Positions 16,825 to 25,747 of a stretch of DNA of 54,873 nucleotides are shown one piece after another; position 1 is the stretch's first letter; the number at the start of each line of letters is the position of its first letter. The DNA comes from Ursidibacter arcticus (GTDB taxonomy: Bacteria; Pseudomonadota; Gammaproteobacteria; Enterobacterales; Pasteurellaceae). The DNA lies in assembly GCF_009761375.1 (NCBI RefSeq), contig NZ_LEKM01000194.1:1-54873 (forward strand), in the 5' to 3' direction. The translations under genes were made by a program, and so were the position numbers. The notes beneath the pieces are model-generated. The model saw only the letters and a list, made by a program, of their open reading frames with translations, did not search any database and was not told where the DNA came from.

Positions 16825-18540
16825 TTAGGCTTTAATTTGTGAGCGCAAGAAATCTAATAATTGATCTTTGTTAATCATCTGTTTTTCACCTGTACGGCGA
16901 TTTTTATATTCAATTTCACCGTTTTCTAGGTTTTTCTCACCAATAACAACCATATGTGGTACGCCAATCAATTCCATATCGGCAAACATCACCCCTGGGC
17001 GTTCTTTACGATCATCAAAAATAACATCGACACCTTGTGTGCGTAGTGTTTTATAAAGATCTTCCGCAAAAGTTTGGACTTTTTCTGATTTATGCATATT
17101 CATCGGAACAACCGCTACGGTGAAAGGCGCAATTGCATCTGTTGGCCAAATAATACCGCGTTCATCGTGATGTTGTTCAATAGCTGCCGCCACAACACGA
17201 GTTACCCCGATACCATAACAACCCATAATCATCGTTTGTGGGCGTCCATCTTCGCCTTGTACAGTGGCTTTCATTGCTTCTGAATATTTTGTGCCAAGTT
17301 GGAAGATATGCCCCACTTCAATACCACGCTTGATGAGTAATGTCCCTTTGCCATCTGGGCTTGGATCACCTTCTACAACATTACGTAAATCGGCTACTTT
17401 TGGTAAGGCGACATCACGTTCCCAGTTGATGTTGAAATAGTGTTTTCCGTCAATATTCGCCCCTGCACTAAAATCATTCATAATGGCAACACTTCTATCA
17501 ATAATCACTGGAATATTAAGATTGACAGGGCCTAACGAGCCAACACCAGCACCGATTTTAGCTTTGATTTCTGCTTCGTCAGCAAACTCAAAGGGTTCTG
17601 CAACTTCTGCTAATTTTTCTGCTTTAATTTCATTCAAATCGTGATCGCCACGAATGACTAATGCAACTAATGGATTTTCTTCACTTACCCCTTTTACAAT
17701 CAGCGTTTTCACCGTTTTTTCGATAGGTAAATTAAACTGTTCAACTAATTCATTGATCGTTTTTGCATTTGGTGTATCCACTAATTGCAACTCAGCAGTT
17801 GGAGCTTGGCGTTCGCCAACAGCGATAGCTTCTGCCAGTTCAATGTTAGCCGCATAATCAGATTCTGTTGAGAATACCACATCATCTTCACCGCTTGCCG
17901 CTAATACTTGGAATTCGTGAGATGCTGATCCTCCGATTGAACCTGTATCCGCAGCAACAGGGCGGAAATCTAAACCTAAACGCGTAAAAATGTTGCTATA
18001 TGTTTGGTGCATTACATCATAGGTTTCTTGTAATGATTCTTTGGTCGTGTGGAAAGAATAAGCATCTTTCATCAAAAATTCACGTCCACGCATTACTCCA
18101 AAACGCGGGCGAACTTCATCGCGGAATTTGGTTTGGATTTGATATAAATTGAGTGGTAACTGTTTATAAGAACTCACTTCACGACGAACTAAATCGGTAA
18201 TAACTTCTTCGTGTGTTGGGCCTAATACAAACGGGCGATCACCACGATCTTTAAAACGTAGTAGTTCAGGACCATAATCTTCCCAACGTTCTGATTCGAT
18301 CCACAAGTCCGCAGGTTGTACCACAGGCATTTCAACTTCTAATGCCCCACTTTTATTCATCTCTTCACGAATAATATTTTCAACTTTCTTTAATACACGC
18401 AAACCCGTTGGAAGCCAGTTATATAAACCTGATGCAAGCGGGCGGATCATTCCTGCTCGAAGCATTAGCTGATGACTAACGACTTGAGCATCATTTGGTG
18501 TTTCTTTGAGTGTAGAAAATAAATATTGGCTGGTACGCAT
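16825..18540 (-). CDS. proS: Prolyl-tRNA synthetase (bacterial type)
   Basis: Charges tRNA-Pro with proline in the cytoplasm; a class II synthetase. The 571-residue protein has class II motif 1 near [14 protein letters not shown], motif 2 in [27 protein letters not shown], and motif 3 [17 protein letters not shown]. An insertion between motifs 2 and 3 (about residues 225-400) is the bacterial editing domain that removes mischarged alanine, and the anticodon-binding domain is at the C-terminus. The length matches E. coli ProS (572). It stands alone, converging with cysN. Confidence 0.97.
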   Translation of the reverse strand: MRTSQYLFSTLKETPNDAQVVSHQLMLRAGMIRPLASGLYNWLPTGLRVLKKVENIIREEMNKSGALEVEMPVVQPADLWIESERWEDYGPELLRFKDRGDRPFVLGPTHEEVITDLVRREVSSYKQLPLNLYQIQTKFRDEVRPRFGVMRGREFLMKDAYSFHTTKESLQETYDVMHQTYSNIFTRLGLDFRPVAADTGSIGGSASHEFQVLAASGEDDVVFSTESDYAANIELAEAIAVGERQAPTAELQLVDTPNAKTINELVEQFNLPIEKTVKTLIVKGVSEENPLVALVIRGDHDLNEIKAEKLAEVAEPFEFADEAEIKAKIGAGVGSLGPVNLNIPVIIDRSVAIMNDFSAGANIDGKHYFNINWERDVALPKVADLRNVVEGDPSPDGKGTLLIKRGIEVGHIFQLGTKYSEAMKATVQGEDGRPQTMIMGCYGIGVTRVVAAAIEQHHDERGIIWPTDAIAPFTVAVVPMNMHKSEKVQTFAEDLYKTLRTQGVDVIFDDRKERPGVMFADMELIGVPHMVVIGEKNLENGEIEYKNRRTGEKQMINKDQLLDFLRSQIKA

Positions 18541-18615
18541 TGTTTTATCCTATCTTTATAATTTTTAAATATGAAAATTTTGCTATTGTAGAGCTCAAGA
18601 GCCATTCAGGAAAGC

Positions 18616-18673
18616 ATAAGCGGTAAGATTTTTGCAAAAATTTGCAAAATTTCTTAAAAATTCGACCGCTTGT
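18616..18673. repeat. Inverted pair of uptake signal sequences upstream of proS
   Basis: ATAAGCGGTAAGATTTTTGCAAA starts at 18616 on the plus strand; an opposite copy reads ACAAGCGGTCGAATTTTT from 18673 on the minus strand. The two cores can pair as a long hairpin. It lies in the 356-bp gap between proS and acpP, which otherwise holds a TTTTGCTTT/AAAGCAAAA dyad near 18746-18766 and the acpP promoter. Confidence 0.8.
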
Positions 18674-18823
18674 TTGATGAAATTCAATCTCAGGCTAAAA
18701 TCGGCTATGGATAAACCCTATTCATAATGTTAGAATTCACCTCGCTTTTTGCTTTATAAAAGCAAAACAATCGGTTCAAGTGTATAAGAAAACTCAAGGC
18801 TGGTTTGACTTCTCATAAAAAGG

Positions 18824-18851
18824 TTGAATTTATGCGAATTTTCTTTACACT
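18824..18851 (+). promoter_or_regulatory. Probable acpP promoter
   Basis: -35 TTGAAT (18824-18829), 16-base spacer, -10 TACACT (18846-18851), about 45 bases before the acpP start. Confidence 0.5.
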
Positions 18852-18896
18852 ATACAACTCTCGCACTTAAGCGAATTCACAAATAGGAAACACAAA

Positions 18897-19127
18897 ATGA
18901 GCATTGAAGAACGCGTAAAAAAAATCATCGTTGATCAACTTGGCGCAAAAGCAGAAGATGTTAAACCTGAAGCTTCTTTCATCGAAGATTTAGGCGCAGA
19001 CTCTCTTGATACAGTAGAGTTAGTGATGGCTTTAGAAGAAGAATTCGATATCGAAATTCCTGATGAAGAAGCAGAAAAAATCACAACTGTACAATCTGCG
19101 ATTGATTACGTTCAAAACAATCAATAA
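18897..19127 (+). CDS. acpP: Acyl carrier protein
   Basis: Carries growing fatty acyl chains on a 4'-phosphopantetheine arm during fatty-acid, lipid A and phospholipid synthesis. The 76-residue, very acidic protein has the attachment site [10 protein letters not shown] with Ser36, and is nearly identical in pattern to E. coli AcpP (78). AGGAAA precedes the ATG. In E. coli and H. influenzae acpP follows fabG in a fab cluster; here it has its own promoter and terminator between proS and rnr, so it is uncoupled from the other fab genes. Confidence 0.97.
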   Translation: MSIEERVKKIIVDQLGAKAEDVKPEASFIEDLGADSLDTVELVMALEEEFDIEIPDEEAEKITTVQSAIDYVQNNQ

Positions 19128-19141
19128 GATTTGTTCTTGAG

Positions 19142-19165
19142 AGGCGACATTTAGTCGCCTTTTTA
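19142..19165 (+). terminator. Intrinsic terminator after acpP
   Basis: AGGCGAC (19142-19148) pairs with GTCGCCT (19154-19160) and is followed by TTTTTATTT. Confidence 0.9.
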
Positions 19166-19350
19166 TTTAGTTAGCTGACTATCACGCCCTTCTATCCGTT
19201 ATATCCTATCTAGCTTTAATTTAACCTTTGTAATTTTACATACATCATTGAACCTGAATAAGTTTTGTCTTATTCACAAATTTAATCATAAACAAACAGA
19301 ATAAAAATAAGGCAAATGCCTTCCTTAAACATATAAGAGAAAAATAAAAA

Positions 19351-21690
19351 ATGAAACAAGATCCAAATTATCAACAAGAATTAGAAAAATATGAAAACCC
19401 TGTGCCAAGCAGGGAGTTTATTTTACAAACAATCCGAAATTATGAGGCACCAATGAGTAAAGAAGAGCTGCTTGCTACCTTTAACATTGATGATGAAGAC
19501 CGCCAAGAAGCTATTCGCCGTCGATTACGAGCAATGGAAAATGATGGGCAATTAGTCTTTACCAAACGTCGCCGCTACGCCTTACCCGAAAAGATGGATT
19601 TATTAAAAGGGACGGTTATCGGGCATCGTGATGGTTATGGCTTTTTACAAGTCGAAGATGATGACGATTGGTTTATTCCAAATAACCAAATGGTGCGTGT
19701 ATTACACGGGGATTTTGTCCTAGCTCAACCGAATGGAACAGATCGCCGTGGTCGTAAAGAAGTTCGTATTGTAAGAGTATTGGAAGCTCGTAAAAAACAG
19801 ATTGTCGGACGATTTTTCACTGAGTCGGGGATCAATTATGTTGTTCCTGATGACAGTCGTATTCAGCACGATATTCTCATTCCAGAAGATCAGCGTCTTG
19901 GGGCAAGAATGGGGCAAGTAGTGGTTGTAGAATTACAACCACGCAAAGCTGATTTTAAACGCCCTGTTGGTTTTATTACTGAAATTTTAGGCGACAACCT
20001 TGCACCCGGTATGGAAATTGAGATTGCTTTACGCAATCACGAAATTCCACATATTTGGAGTGAAGGTGTTGAAAAACAGATCCGCCAATTTAGTGAAGAA
20101 GTACCCGAAGAAGCCAAACAAGGTAGAGTGGATTTACGTCATCTTCCCCTTGTAACGATTGATGGTGAAAGTGCTAGAGATTTTGATGATGCTGTTTTCT
20201 GCCAACGAGAAGAAAATGGTTGGCGTTTGTGGGTGGCGATTGCTGATGTCAGTTACTATGTTCGCCCGAAAACAGCACTTGATTTAGACGCTCAACAACG
20301 GGGGAACTCTGTTTATTTTCCAAATAGGGTGATCCCAATGTTACCTGAAGTATTATCGAATGGGTTGTGTTCACTCAATCCACAAGTGGATCGTTTATGT
20401 TTGGTTGCAGAAATGCAAGTATCCGAGGCTGGACAACTAGGTGATTTCCAATTTTATGAAGCGGTGATGAATTCTCACGCTCGCCTAACTTACACGAAAG
20501 TATGGCATATCTTGGAAGGAAATGAGACATTAAGAGAGCGTTATTCTGCTCTTGTCCCCCATTTGGAAGAGTTACATAAAATGTACCAAGTACTTGTTGA
20601 TGCTCGCCAAAAACGTGGGGCGATTGAATTTGAAACCATTGAAAATCAGTTTATTTTCAATCCACAAGGGCGTATTGAACGTATTGAGCCAGTTATTCGT
20701 AATGATGCTCATAAAATTATTGAAGAATGTATGATCCTTGCCAACATTGCTGCTGCTCGTTTTGTTGAGAAAGCCGATGAGCCTTCGCTATATCGTATTC
20801 ACGCTCAACCAAGTGAAGAAAAATTGACAAGTTTCCGTACATTCTTAAAAGAATGTGGGCTCTTTTTAGATGGTGGGTTAAATCCAACACCGAAAGACTA
20901 TGCTACATTACTGGATACGGTTAGAGAGCGTCCAGATAAAGAACTCATTCAAACGATGTTATTGCGTTCATTAAAACAAGCAATTTATTCCCCTGATAAT
21001 GAAGGGCATTTTGGTTTAGCACTGACTGAATACGCACACTTTACATCGCCAATTCGCCGTTACCCTGACTTATTGCTACATCGAGCAATTAAATATTTAA
21101 TTGAAAAACAGCAAGGTAATACTCGTCACTATACTAATGGCGGTGGCTATCACTACAAACTTGATGATATGGATCAGTTCGGGGAAAAATGCTCTGCCAC
21201 TGAGCGTAGAGCAGACGATGCAACCCGAGAAGTTGCAGATTGGCTGAAATGTGAATATATGCAAGATCATATTGGCGAAGAGTTTATGGGCGTTATTTCA
21301 AGCGTAACGGGCTTTGGACTATTTGTTAAACTCAACGAATTGCTGATTGATGGCTTGGTTCATATTTCAAGTCTAGATAATGGGTACTATCACTTTGATA
21401 GCGACCGCCAACGTCTTGTAGGTGCTAATGGCGTAATGTATCGTTTAGGTGATCCTGTAAAAGTGAGAGTGAACGGAGTGAACTTAGATGACAAGAAAAT
21501 CGATTTTGCTTTGACAACTAGCTTACGCAAACCTAAAGCAGCAGGTAAAACTGCAAAACAAAAAGCGAAAAAAGGAGAACCGGTCTTTAAAGAGATCGCA
21601 ACGATAAAAAGTGTATCTAAAAAGAAAGCGGATAAAAAGAAAACGGCTAAAAAGAAGAAAGCTACAACCAGTAAAACGAAAAAAAGATAA
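19351..21690 (+). CDS. rnr: Ribonuclease R
   Basis: Processive 3'-to-5' exoribonuclease that degrades structured RNA and takes part in rRNA quality control, tmRNA-linked decay and cold response. The 779-residue protein has an N-terminal helix-turn-helix region (about 20-80), cold-shock domains, the RNB catalytic domain with the metal-binding [12 protein letters not shown] segment (near residue 270) and [14 protein letters not shown], an S1 domain (about 640-725), and a Lys-rich basic tail typical of RNase R. It is monocistronic here, followed by an uptake signal and a terminator. Confidence 0.96.
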   Translation: MKQDPNYQQELEKYENPVPSREFILQTIRNYEAPMSKEELLATFNIDDEDRQEAIRRRLRAMENDGQLVFTKRRRYALPEKMDLLKGTVIGHRDGYGFLQVEDDDDWFIPNNQMVRVLHGDFVLAQPNGTDRRGRKEVRIVRVLEARKKQIVGRFFTESGINYVVPDDSRIQHDILIPEDQRLGARMGQVVVVELQPRKADFKRPVGFITEILGDNLAPGMEIEIALRNHEIPHIWSEGVEKQIRQFSEEVPEEAKQGRVDLRHLPLVTIDGESARDFDDAVFCQREENGWRLWVAIADVSYYVRPKTALDLDAQQRGNSVYFPNRVIPMLPEVLSNGLCSLNPQVDRLCLVAEMQVSEAGQLGDFQFYEAVMNSHARLTYTKVWHILEGNETLRERYSALVPHLEELHKMYQVLVDARQKRGAIEFETIENQFIFNPQGRIERIEPVIRNDAHKIIEECMILANIAAARFVEKADEPSLYRIHAQPSEEKLTSFRTFLKECGLFLDGGLNPTPKDYATLLDTVRERPDKELIQTMLLRSLKQAIYSPDNEGHFGLALTEYAHFTSPIRRYPDLLLHRAIKYLIEKQQGNTRHYTNGGGYHYKLDDMDQFGEKCSATERRADDATREVADWLKCEYMQDHIGEEFMGVISSVTGFGLFVKLNELLIDGLVHISSLDNGYYHFDSDRQRLVGANGVMYRLGDPVKVRVNGVNLDDKKIDFALTTSLRKPKAAGKTAKQKAKKGEPVFKEIATIKSVSKKKADKKKTAKKKKATTSKTKKR

Positions 21691-21719
21691 CAAGCGGTGA
21701 CTTTTTGCAAAAAATTTAC
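21690..21719 (+). repeat. DNA uptake signal sequence after rnr
   Basis: ACAAGCGGTGACTTTTTGCA begins on the last base of the rnr stop codon and is followed by AAAAAATTT; exact 9-base core plus T-rich half. Confidence 0.85.
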
Positions 21720-21751
21720 AAAAGTGAATCCTTTACTTGCTTTTTTACGGT

Positions 21752-21777
21752 GAGCCAGTACACTGGCTCCATTTTTT
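21752..21777 (+). terminator. Intrinsic terminator after rnr
   Basis: GAGCCAGT (21752-21759) and ACTGGCTC (21762-21769) form a tight hairpin followed by CATTTTTT. Confidence 0.85.
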
Positions 21778-21798
21778 ACACTCATATAGGAGCATTTT

Positions 21799-22383
21799 AT
21801 GAAAAAATTAGCTTTAGCAACTCTTGTTAGCTTAGTGTCAGTATCTGCATTTGCAGCACCAGTTGGTCAAACTTTTACAGGTTTTGGTGCAGGTGTTGAT
21901 TTAACTTCAACTAAATATGAAGATGCTAAACGTGCAACTGGTGTAGGTATCATTGCAGACTATGGTATTGACTATGGCAATAACCTTGTTGGCGTCATTG
22001 AAGGTAAAGTTAAACTTAATAGTTCTAAATTAGTTGATGCTACAGAAACTGATGGCTCATATACCAAAATTGATGAAAAGTGGAGAGCAAGTGTTAGTTA
22101 TTTACAAGGTTATCGTGTGTCCGCTGATTTCTTACCTTATGTGAAAGTAGGTTATGTAGCGACTAAATTTGAAGCAAAAGACCGAGAAGTTGGTTTGAAT
22201 GGCGGAGTTGATTATCTATCCGCATCAGAAACGAAAACTGGTCTTGGATTCGGTGTCGGTGCTAAGTATGCGGTTTCTTCAAACTTTGAATTGGGCGCAG
22301 AGTATCTAAGAACGAGTACAAAATTTGATGGTGAGCGTGTAAAAGGCAATACCTTTGGTGCTAACGCAACTTATCGTTTCTAA
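21799..22383 (+). CDS. Small outer-membrane beta-barrel protein (opacity/OmpX-like)
   Basis: Probable eight-stranded outer-membrane barrel of 194 residues. It has a clear signal peptide (MKKLALATLVSLVSVSAFA, cleavage before APVG), alternating hydrophobic and polar strands with Gly/Tyr-rich turns (GTGFGFG-like segments such as TGLGFGVGAKY), and the C-terminal signature NATYRF ending in Phe, which is recognised by the BAM complex. I cannot assign it to a named porin or adhesin. AGGAG lies a few bases before the ATG. It is bracketed by terminators on both sides, so it is monocistronic. Its role could be surface stability, adhesion or serum resistance; nothing in the sequence decides. Confidence 0.8.
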   Translation: MKKLALATLVSLVSVSAFAAPVGQTFTGFGAGVDLTSTKYEDAKRATGVGIIADYGIDYGNNLVGVIEGKVKLNSSKLVDATETDGSYTKIDEKWRASVSYLQGYRVSADFLPYVKVGYVATKFEAKDREVGLNGGVDYLSASETKTGLGFGVGAKYAVSSNFELGAEYLRTSTKFDGERVKGNTFGANATYRF

Positions 22384-22408
22384 TTTTAGTTAAAATCTTA
22401 TTCAATTT

Positions 22409-22444
22409 AAGGCATAATAGATGGGTTCTATTATGCCTTTTTAT
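22409..22444 (+). terminator. Terminator after the outer-membrane barrel gene
   Basis: AAGGCATAATAG (22409-22420) pairs with CTATTATGCCTT (22428-22439), followed by TTTATT. Confidence 0.9.
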
Positions 22445-22451
22445 TATAAAA

Positions 22452-23462
22452 ATGAAAATTAACCCAAACCTACTTTCAGGGCTAACTTTAGTTGCTTTCT
22501 TAACAGCTCTTTCTTTCTATGTTTCACACACTGTAATTGCTAACAATTTACAACTTAGTGCACTAACTATTGCAATTCTAATTGGACTTATATTAGGCAA
22601 TACATTTTATGTGCATATCGAAAAAGAAACAGCACAGGGTATTCAATTTGCTAAAACTATCCTATTAAGAACAGGTATTGTGCTGTATGGCTTTAGGATT
22701 ACTTTACAAGATATTCATTCGGTTGGCGTAAATGCGGTAATCAGCGATGCACTTTTACTGGTAACCACATTTTTTCTGACTTGCTGGATTGGTATTCGGT
22801 TACTGAAAATAGATAAACAGATTGTGCAACTTACCGCTGCTGGATGTAGTATTTGTGGTGCTGCAGCCATTATGGCTACTACCTCAATTGTGAAAGCGGA
22901 ATCGCATAAAGTGTCGGTAGCGGTTGCACTTATTGTAATTTTTGGCACACTTTGTATGTTCTTATACCCTGCGTTTTATCCTTATTTGAATGGAATATTA
23001 AATGAACATCAGTTTGGGATTTATATCGGCTCAACCGTTCACGAAGTTGCTCAAGTATATGCAGCAGGTGGAAATATCAATAGTACCATTGCAGATACTG
23101 CGGTGATTACTAAAATGATTCGAGTAATGATGCTTGCTCCATTTTTAATCAGTTTAGCTTACTCTTTACAACAAGGAAATGATGAAAAACAGAAAATTAC
23201 GATTCCTTGGTTTGCGGTATTGTTTATTGCTGTTGCAGTATTTAATTCATTTGATTTAATACCAGAAAAAATGGTGAATATACTGATCCAAATTGACACA
23301 TTCTTACTAATGATGGCAATGTCAGCATTAGGGCTAACCACTCGCATTAGCTCAATTAAACAAGCGGGTATAAAACCTTTGCTATTAGGTGGTATTATCT
23401 GTCTGTGGCTTATTGTAGGGGGATTTTTTATTAACTTGGTAATGCAATTTCTGTTTAGATAA
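22452..23462 (+). CDS. yeiH: YeiH/UPF0324 family membrane protein (putative sulfate exporter family)
   Basis: Inner-membrane protein of 336 residues with about ten hydrophobic segments. Family landmarks are LRTGIVLYGFRITLQDI, AAGCSICGAAAIMAT, HEVAQVYAAGG and TKMIRVMMLAPF. The family is annotated as UPF0324 or 'putative sulfate exporter', but function is weakly supported in general. No other sulfur gene adjoins it (the cys cluster is 6 kb away). The ATG is only a few bases after the previous terminator and no clear Shine-Dalgarno is visible, so expression may be low or the promoter may overlap the terminator. Confidence 0.85.
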   Translation: MKINPNLLSGLTLVAFLTALSFYVSHTVIANNLQLSALTIAILIGLILGNTFYVHIEKETAQGIQFAKTILLRTGIVLYGFRITLQDIHSVGVNAVISDALLLVTTFFLTCWIGIRLLKIDKQIVQLTAAGCSICGAAAIMATTSIVKAESHKVSVAVALIVIFGTLCMFLYPAFYPYLNGILNEHQFGIYIGSTVHEVAQVYAAGGNINSTIADTAVITKMIRVMMLAPFLISLAYSLQQGNDEKQKITIPWFAVLFIAVAVFNSFDLIPEKMVNILIQIDTFLLMMAMSALGLTTRISSIKQAGIKPLLLGGIICLWLIVGGFFINLVMQFLFR

Positions 23463-23489
23463 TAACCTATTGGAAAACAAAAACATTTG

Positions 23490-23562
23490 GGGTGTAATAG
23501 ACAAATTTGTTGCTAAAAATGGGTATTAAAGCCTTATAATACAAGGGTTTAATACCCTTTTT
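23490..23562 (+). repeat. Half copy D of the dispersed repeat, followed by a terminator hairpin
   Basis: GGGTGTAATAGACAAATTTG begins at 23490 and matches one end of the palindromic family, then TTGCTAA; the other half is missing. It is followed by GGGTATTAAA (23521-23530) pairing with TTTAATACCC (23548-23557) and a T run, which would end yeiH transcription. Confidence 0.75.
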
Positions 23563-23577
23563 GAAATACGAATAAAA

Positions 23578-24074
23578 ATTGCCCATTGTCAAAGTGCTAA
23601 AATAAAAAAACATAGTGCATTAAATAATGTTTAGCGATATTTTTGTCATAAATGCCATAAAACGTTTTTCTTCAAGAATAAATTAGAGTCAATTAAAGTT
23701 TGGACCTAATTACATATCTGGTAAACAGACCAACAACTTACCATTAAATATCATTTTCAGTCAGAACGATTCAAAGATATATTGATAAAGCCCCTAAAAT
23801 ATCTTTAAAACGGTCTTTAAATCGATATCTGAACATCATTATGGATACAACGTTATTTAGTCGTTATTTTGGCGTGTTAGTACTAATGAATTCAAATTCA
23901 ACTAATGTGATTTCTCATTATTTTGTGCGAACCTAAAAATATATTTACTCTAAACTTGCCCTGAACAGGTTAAGAGAAAAAGGTTGTATAATTCAATCAA
24001 TTACCTGTGATGGTGGATGAGGCTTGATAAAAGATTTATTTAATACGCCAGTACAAATATTCCAAACAGAATGA
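23578..24074 (+). pseudogene. Decayed zinc-ribbon transposase (IS256-like, Zn-binding variant)
   Basis: No intact frame remains, but three plus-strand frames join into one recognisable protein. From 23578: HCQSAKIKKHS, then RYFCHKCHKTF (zinc-ribbon cysteines), then KLESIKVW. Around 23720: SGKQTNN. From about 23760: SVRTIQRYIDKAPK, RYLNIIMDTTLF, FGVLVLMNSNS, then after TAA at 23934 KLALNRLREKG, SITCDGG, and after TGA at 24018 GLIKDLFNTPVQ. At least two frameshifts and several internal stops disable it. I recall this pattern (IIDTTYF..FGV, CDG.KGL, PVQMCQFHQ) from IS256-like Zn-binding variant transposases. The C-terminal half and the terminal repeats are not visible. Confidence 0.7.
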
Positions 24075-24138
24075 TTGATTTATAAGGACTTTTTGTGTGG
24101 TTTATTTATGTGGGTTTATGGCGGTTTATATGGATTGG

Positions 24139-24230
24139 CGGAAGTGAATGGGAGTTGAACCCACCCGAGAACGCTGGCGTCCTCAATAGGATTTGAAGTC
24201 CTACCGCCTCACCGGAGACGACTCACTTCC
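24139..24230 (-). tRNA. selC: tRNA-Sec (UCA anticodon)
   Basis: Selenocysteine tRNA that reads in-frame UGA with SelB. On the minus strand it begins GGAAGTGA and ends TCACTTCC-G followed by encoded CCA (24136-24138). The acceptor stem is 8 bp, the D arm is the long GTCTCCGGTGAGGC form, the anticodon loop is CTTCAAA (anticodon TCA), and there is a long variable arm, all diagnostic of tRNA-Sec. It is divergent from selA, with a good promoter between them. Confidence 0.96.
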
Positions 24231-24244
24231 GAAAAAGTAGCACT

Positions 24245-24273
24245 ATTCTACTGAATTTATTAGAATTGTGCAA
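24245..24273 (-). promoter_or_regulatory. Promoter of tRNA-Sec
   Basis: On the minus strand: -35 TTGCAC (24273-24268), 17-base spacer, -10 TAGAAT (24250-24245), about 15 bases before the tRNA. Confidence 0.75.
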
Positions 24274-24296
24274 AATATCTCAATGGATTTTCTTTT

Positions 24297-25679
24297 ATGC
24301 AACATTTATTCCGCTCTATTCCTGCACTAGATAAATTATTAAAAACAGATCAAGGCGAACAGCTTATTTTAAAATTTGGACATCAAGCAGTAGTTAAACA
24401 AATTCGTGTCTTACTTACACAAATTCGTCAAGAAATTCATCAAACTCACACCTTACCTGATATTTGCCGATCAGATGAGAAATTATTAGCTCAAGTTAGA
24501 GAACAACTGTCTCAGCAAACCAATGTCGCCATAAAACAAGTTTTTAATTTAACTGGAACAGTTCTACATACAAATTTAGGGCGAGGATTGTGGTCTGAAA
24601 ATGCAATACAAGCAGCCACTCAAGCGATGAAACATAATGTTGCGTTAGAATTTGATATTGAAGCAGGAAAAAGAAGCCATAGAGATCATTATGTTTCTCA
24701 ATTACTTTCACAAATTACAGGGGCTGAAGCCGCTTGCATTGTTAATAATAATGCAGCAGCCGTATTACTGATATTAGCTACTTTTGCTCAAGGTAAAGAA
24801 GTCATTATTTCTCGTGGTGAATTGATTGAAATTGGCGGGGCATTTCGTATTCCAGATATTATGCAACAAGCAGGTTGTAAATTAGTCGAAGTCGGCACAA
24901 CTAATAGAACGCATCTAAAAGACTACCGTAATGCTATCACTGAAAATACTGCTTTTTTAATGAAAGTGCACACTAGCAATTATCAAATTCAAGGGTTTAC
25001 GGCAAGTGTCAGCGAAGAAGAGTTAGTGGCATTAGGAAAAGAGTTTAATTTACCTGTTATTAGTGATTTAGGTAGTGGCTCTCTTGTTAATATGCAAACA
25101 CTAAATTTACCAGCAGAACCAATGGTGCAAGATAAGGTGTTGTCTGGTGTCGATCTTATCTCTTTCTCAGGAGATAAACTACTTGGAGGACCACAAGCTG
25201 GCATTATCGTTGGAAAAAAATCTCTCATTTCTCAACTACAACAGCACCCATTAAAACGAGTTTTACGCTGTGATAAAGTTATTTTATCTGGGCTAGAAGC
25301 AACTTTACGCCAGTATCTATTCCCCGAACAACTCACTCGTTCATTACCCACTTTGCAGTTACTCACACAAACCTTAGATGAACTTAAGCAAAAGGCTGAA
25401 CAATTAAAAGCCTGTTTATGCAAGCGGTTAGATTCTCGTTATATTTTGCAAATTGAGTCTTCTCTCGCTCAAATAGGAAGTGGAGCTTTACCAACAGAAC
25501 AAATCCCATCTATTGCAGTAACTATTTCAAGTGAAAATCAGCGTGATTTATTAGAATTGGAACAACAATTTAAGAATTATCCAAATCCAATGATTACTCG
25601 TATATCGCAACAAAAAATATGGTTAGATTTACGATCAGTAGGGCAGTTTGAGGAATTATTAAAACAATTAGAAATATAA
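24297..25679 (+). CDS. selA: L-seryl-tRNA(Sec) selenium transferase
   Basis: PLP enzyme that converts seryl-tRNA(Sec) to selenocysteyl-tRNA(Sec) using selenophosphate. The 460-residue protein has [14 protein letters not shown] near residue 85, [17 protein letters not shown] at about 173-189, and the PLP-lysine motif [12 protein letters not shown] with Lys294. Length matches E. coli SelA (463). selB, which often follows selA, is not here; the next gene is ompA on the other strand. Together with tRNA-Sec alongside, and mobAB elsewhere in the window, it implies a selenocysteine-containing formate dehydrogenase elsewhere in the genome. No clear Shine-Dalgarno precedes the ATG. Confidence 0.96.
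   Translation: MQHLFRSIPALDKLLKTDQGEQLILKFGHQAVVKQIRVLLTQIRQEIHQTHTLPDICRSDEKLLAQVREQLSQQTNVAIKQVFNLTGTVLHTNLGRGLWSENAIQAATQAMKHNVALEFDIEAGKRSHRDHYVSQLLSQITGAEAACIVNNNAAAVLLILATFAQGKEVIISRGELIEIGGAFRIPDIMQQAGCKLVEVGTTNRTHLKDYRNAITENTAFLMKVHTSNYQIQGFTASVSEEELVALGKEFNLPVISDLGSGSLVNMQTLNLPAEPMVQDKVLSGVDLISFSGDKLLGGPQAGIIVGKKSLISQLQQHPLKRVLRCDKVILSGLEATLRQYLFPEQLTRSLPTLQLLTQTLDELKQKAEQLKACLCKRLDSRYILQIESSLAQIGSGALPTEQIPSIAVTISSENQRDLLELEQQFKNYPNPMITRISQQKIWLDLRSVGQFEELLKQLEI
25420..25453 (+). repeat. DNA uptake signal sequence inside selA
   Basis: GCAAGCGGTTAGATTCTCG followed by TATATTTTGCAAA; core plus spaced T-rich half within the coding sequence. Confidence 0.75.
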
Positions 25680-25680
25680 C

Positions 25681-25717
25681 AATAAAGCCCATACTTTTTA
25701 TAAGTATGGGCTTTATT
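25681..25717. terminator. Bidirectional terminator between selA and ompA
   Basis: AATAAAGCCCATACTT (25681-25696) pairs with AAGTATGGGCTTTATT (25702-25717), a 16-bp perfect stem flanked by A- and T-rich sequence between convergent genes. Confidence 0.9.
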
Positions 25718-25747
25718 AGACTCATCAGATTCTACTTTAAGAGGCTA

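Noticed and set aside
21540-21690. Lys-rich C-terminus of RNase R as a possible frameshift artefact
   Set aside because: A basic low-complexity tail is normal for RNase R and the frame closes properly.
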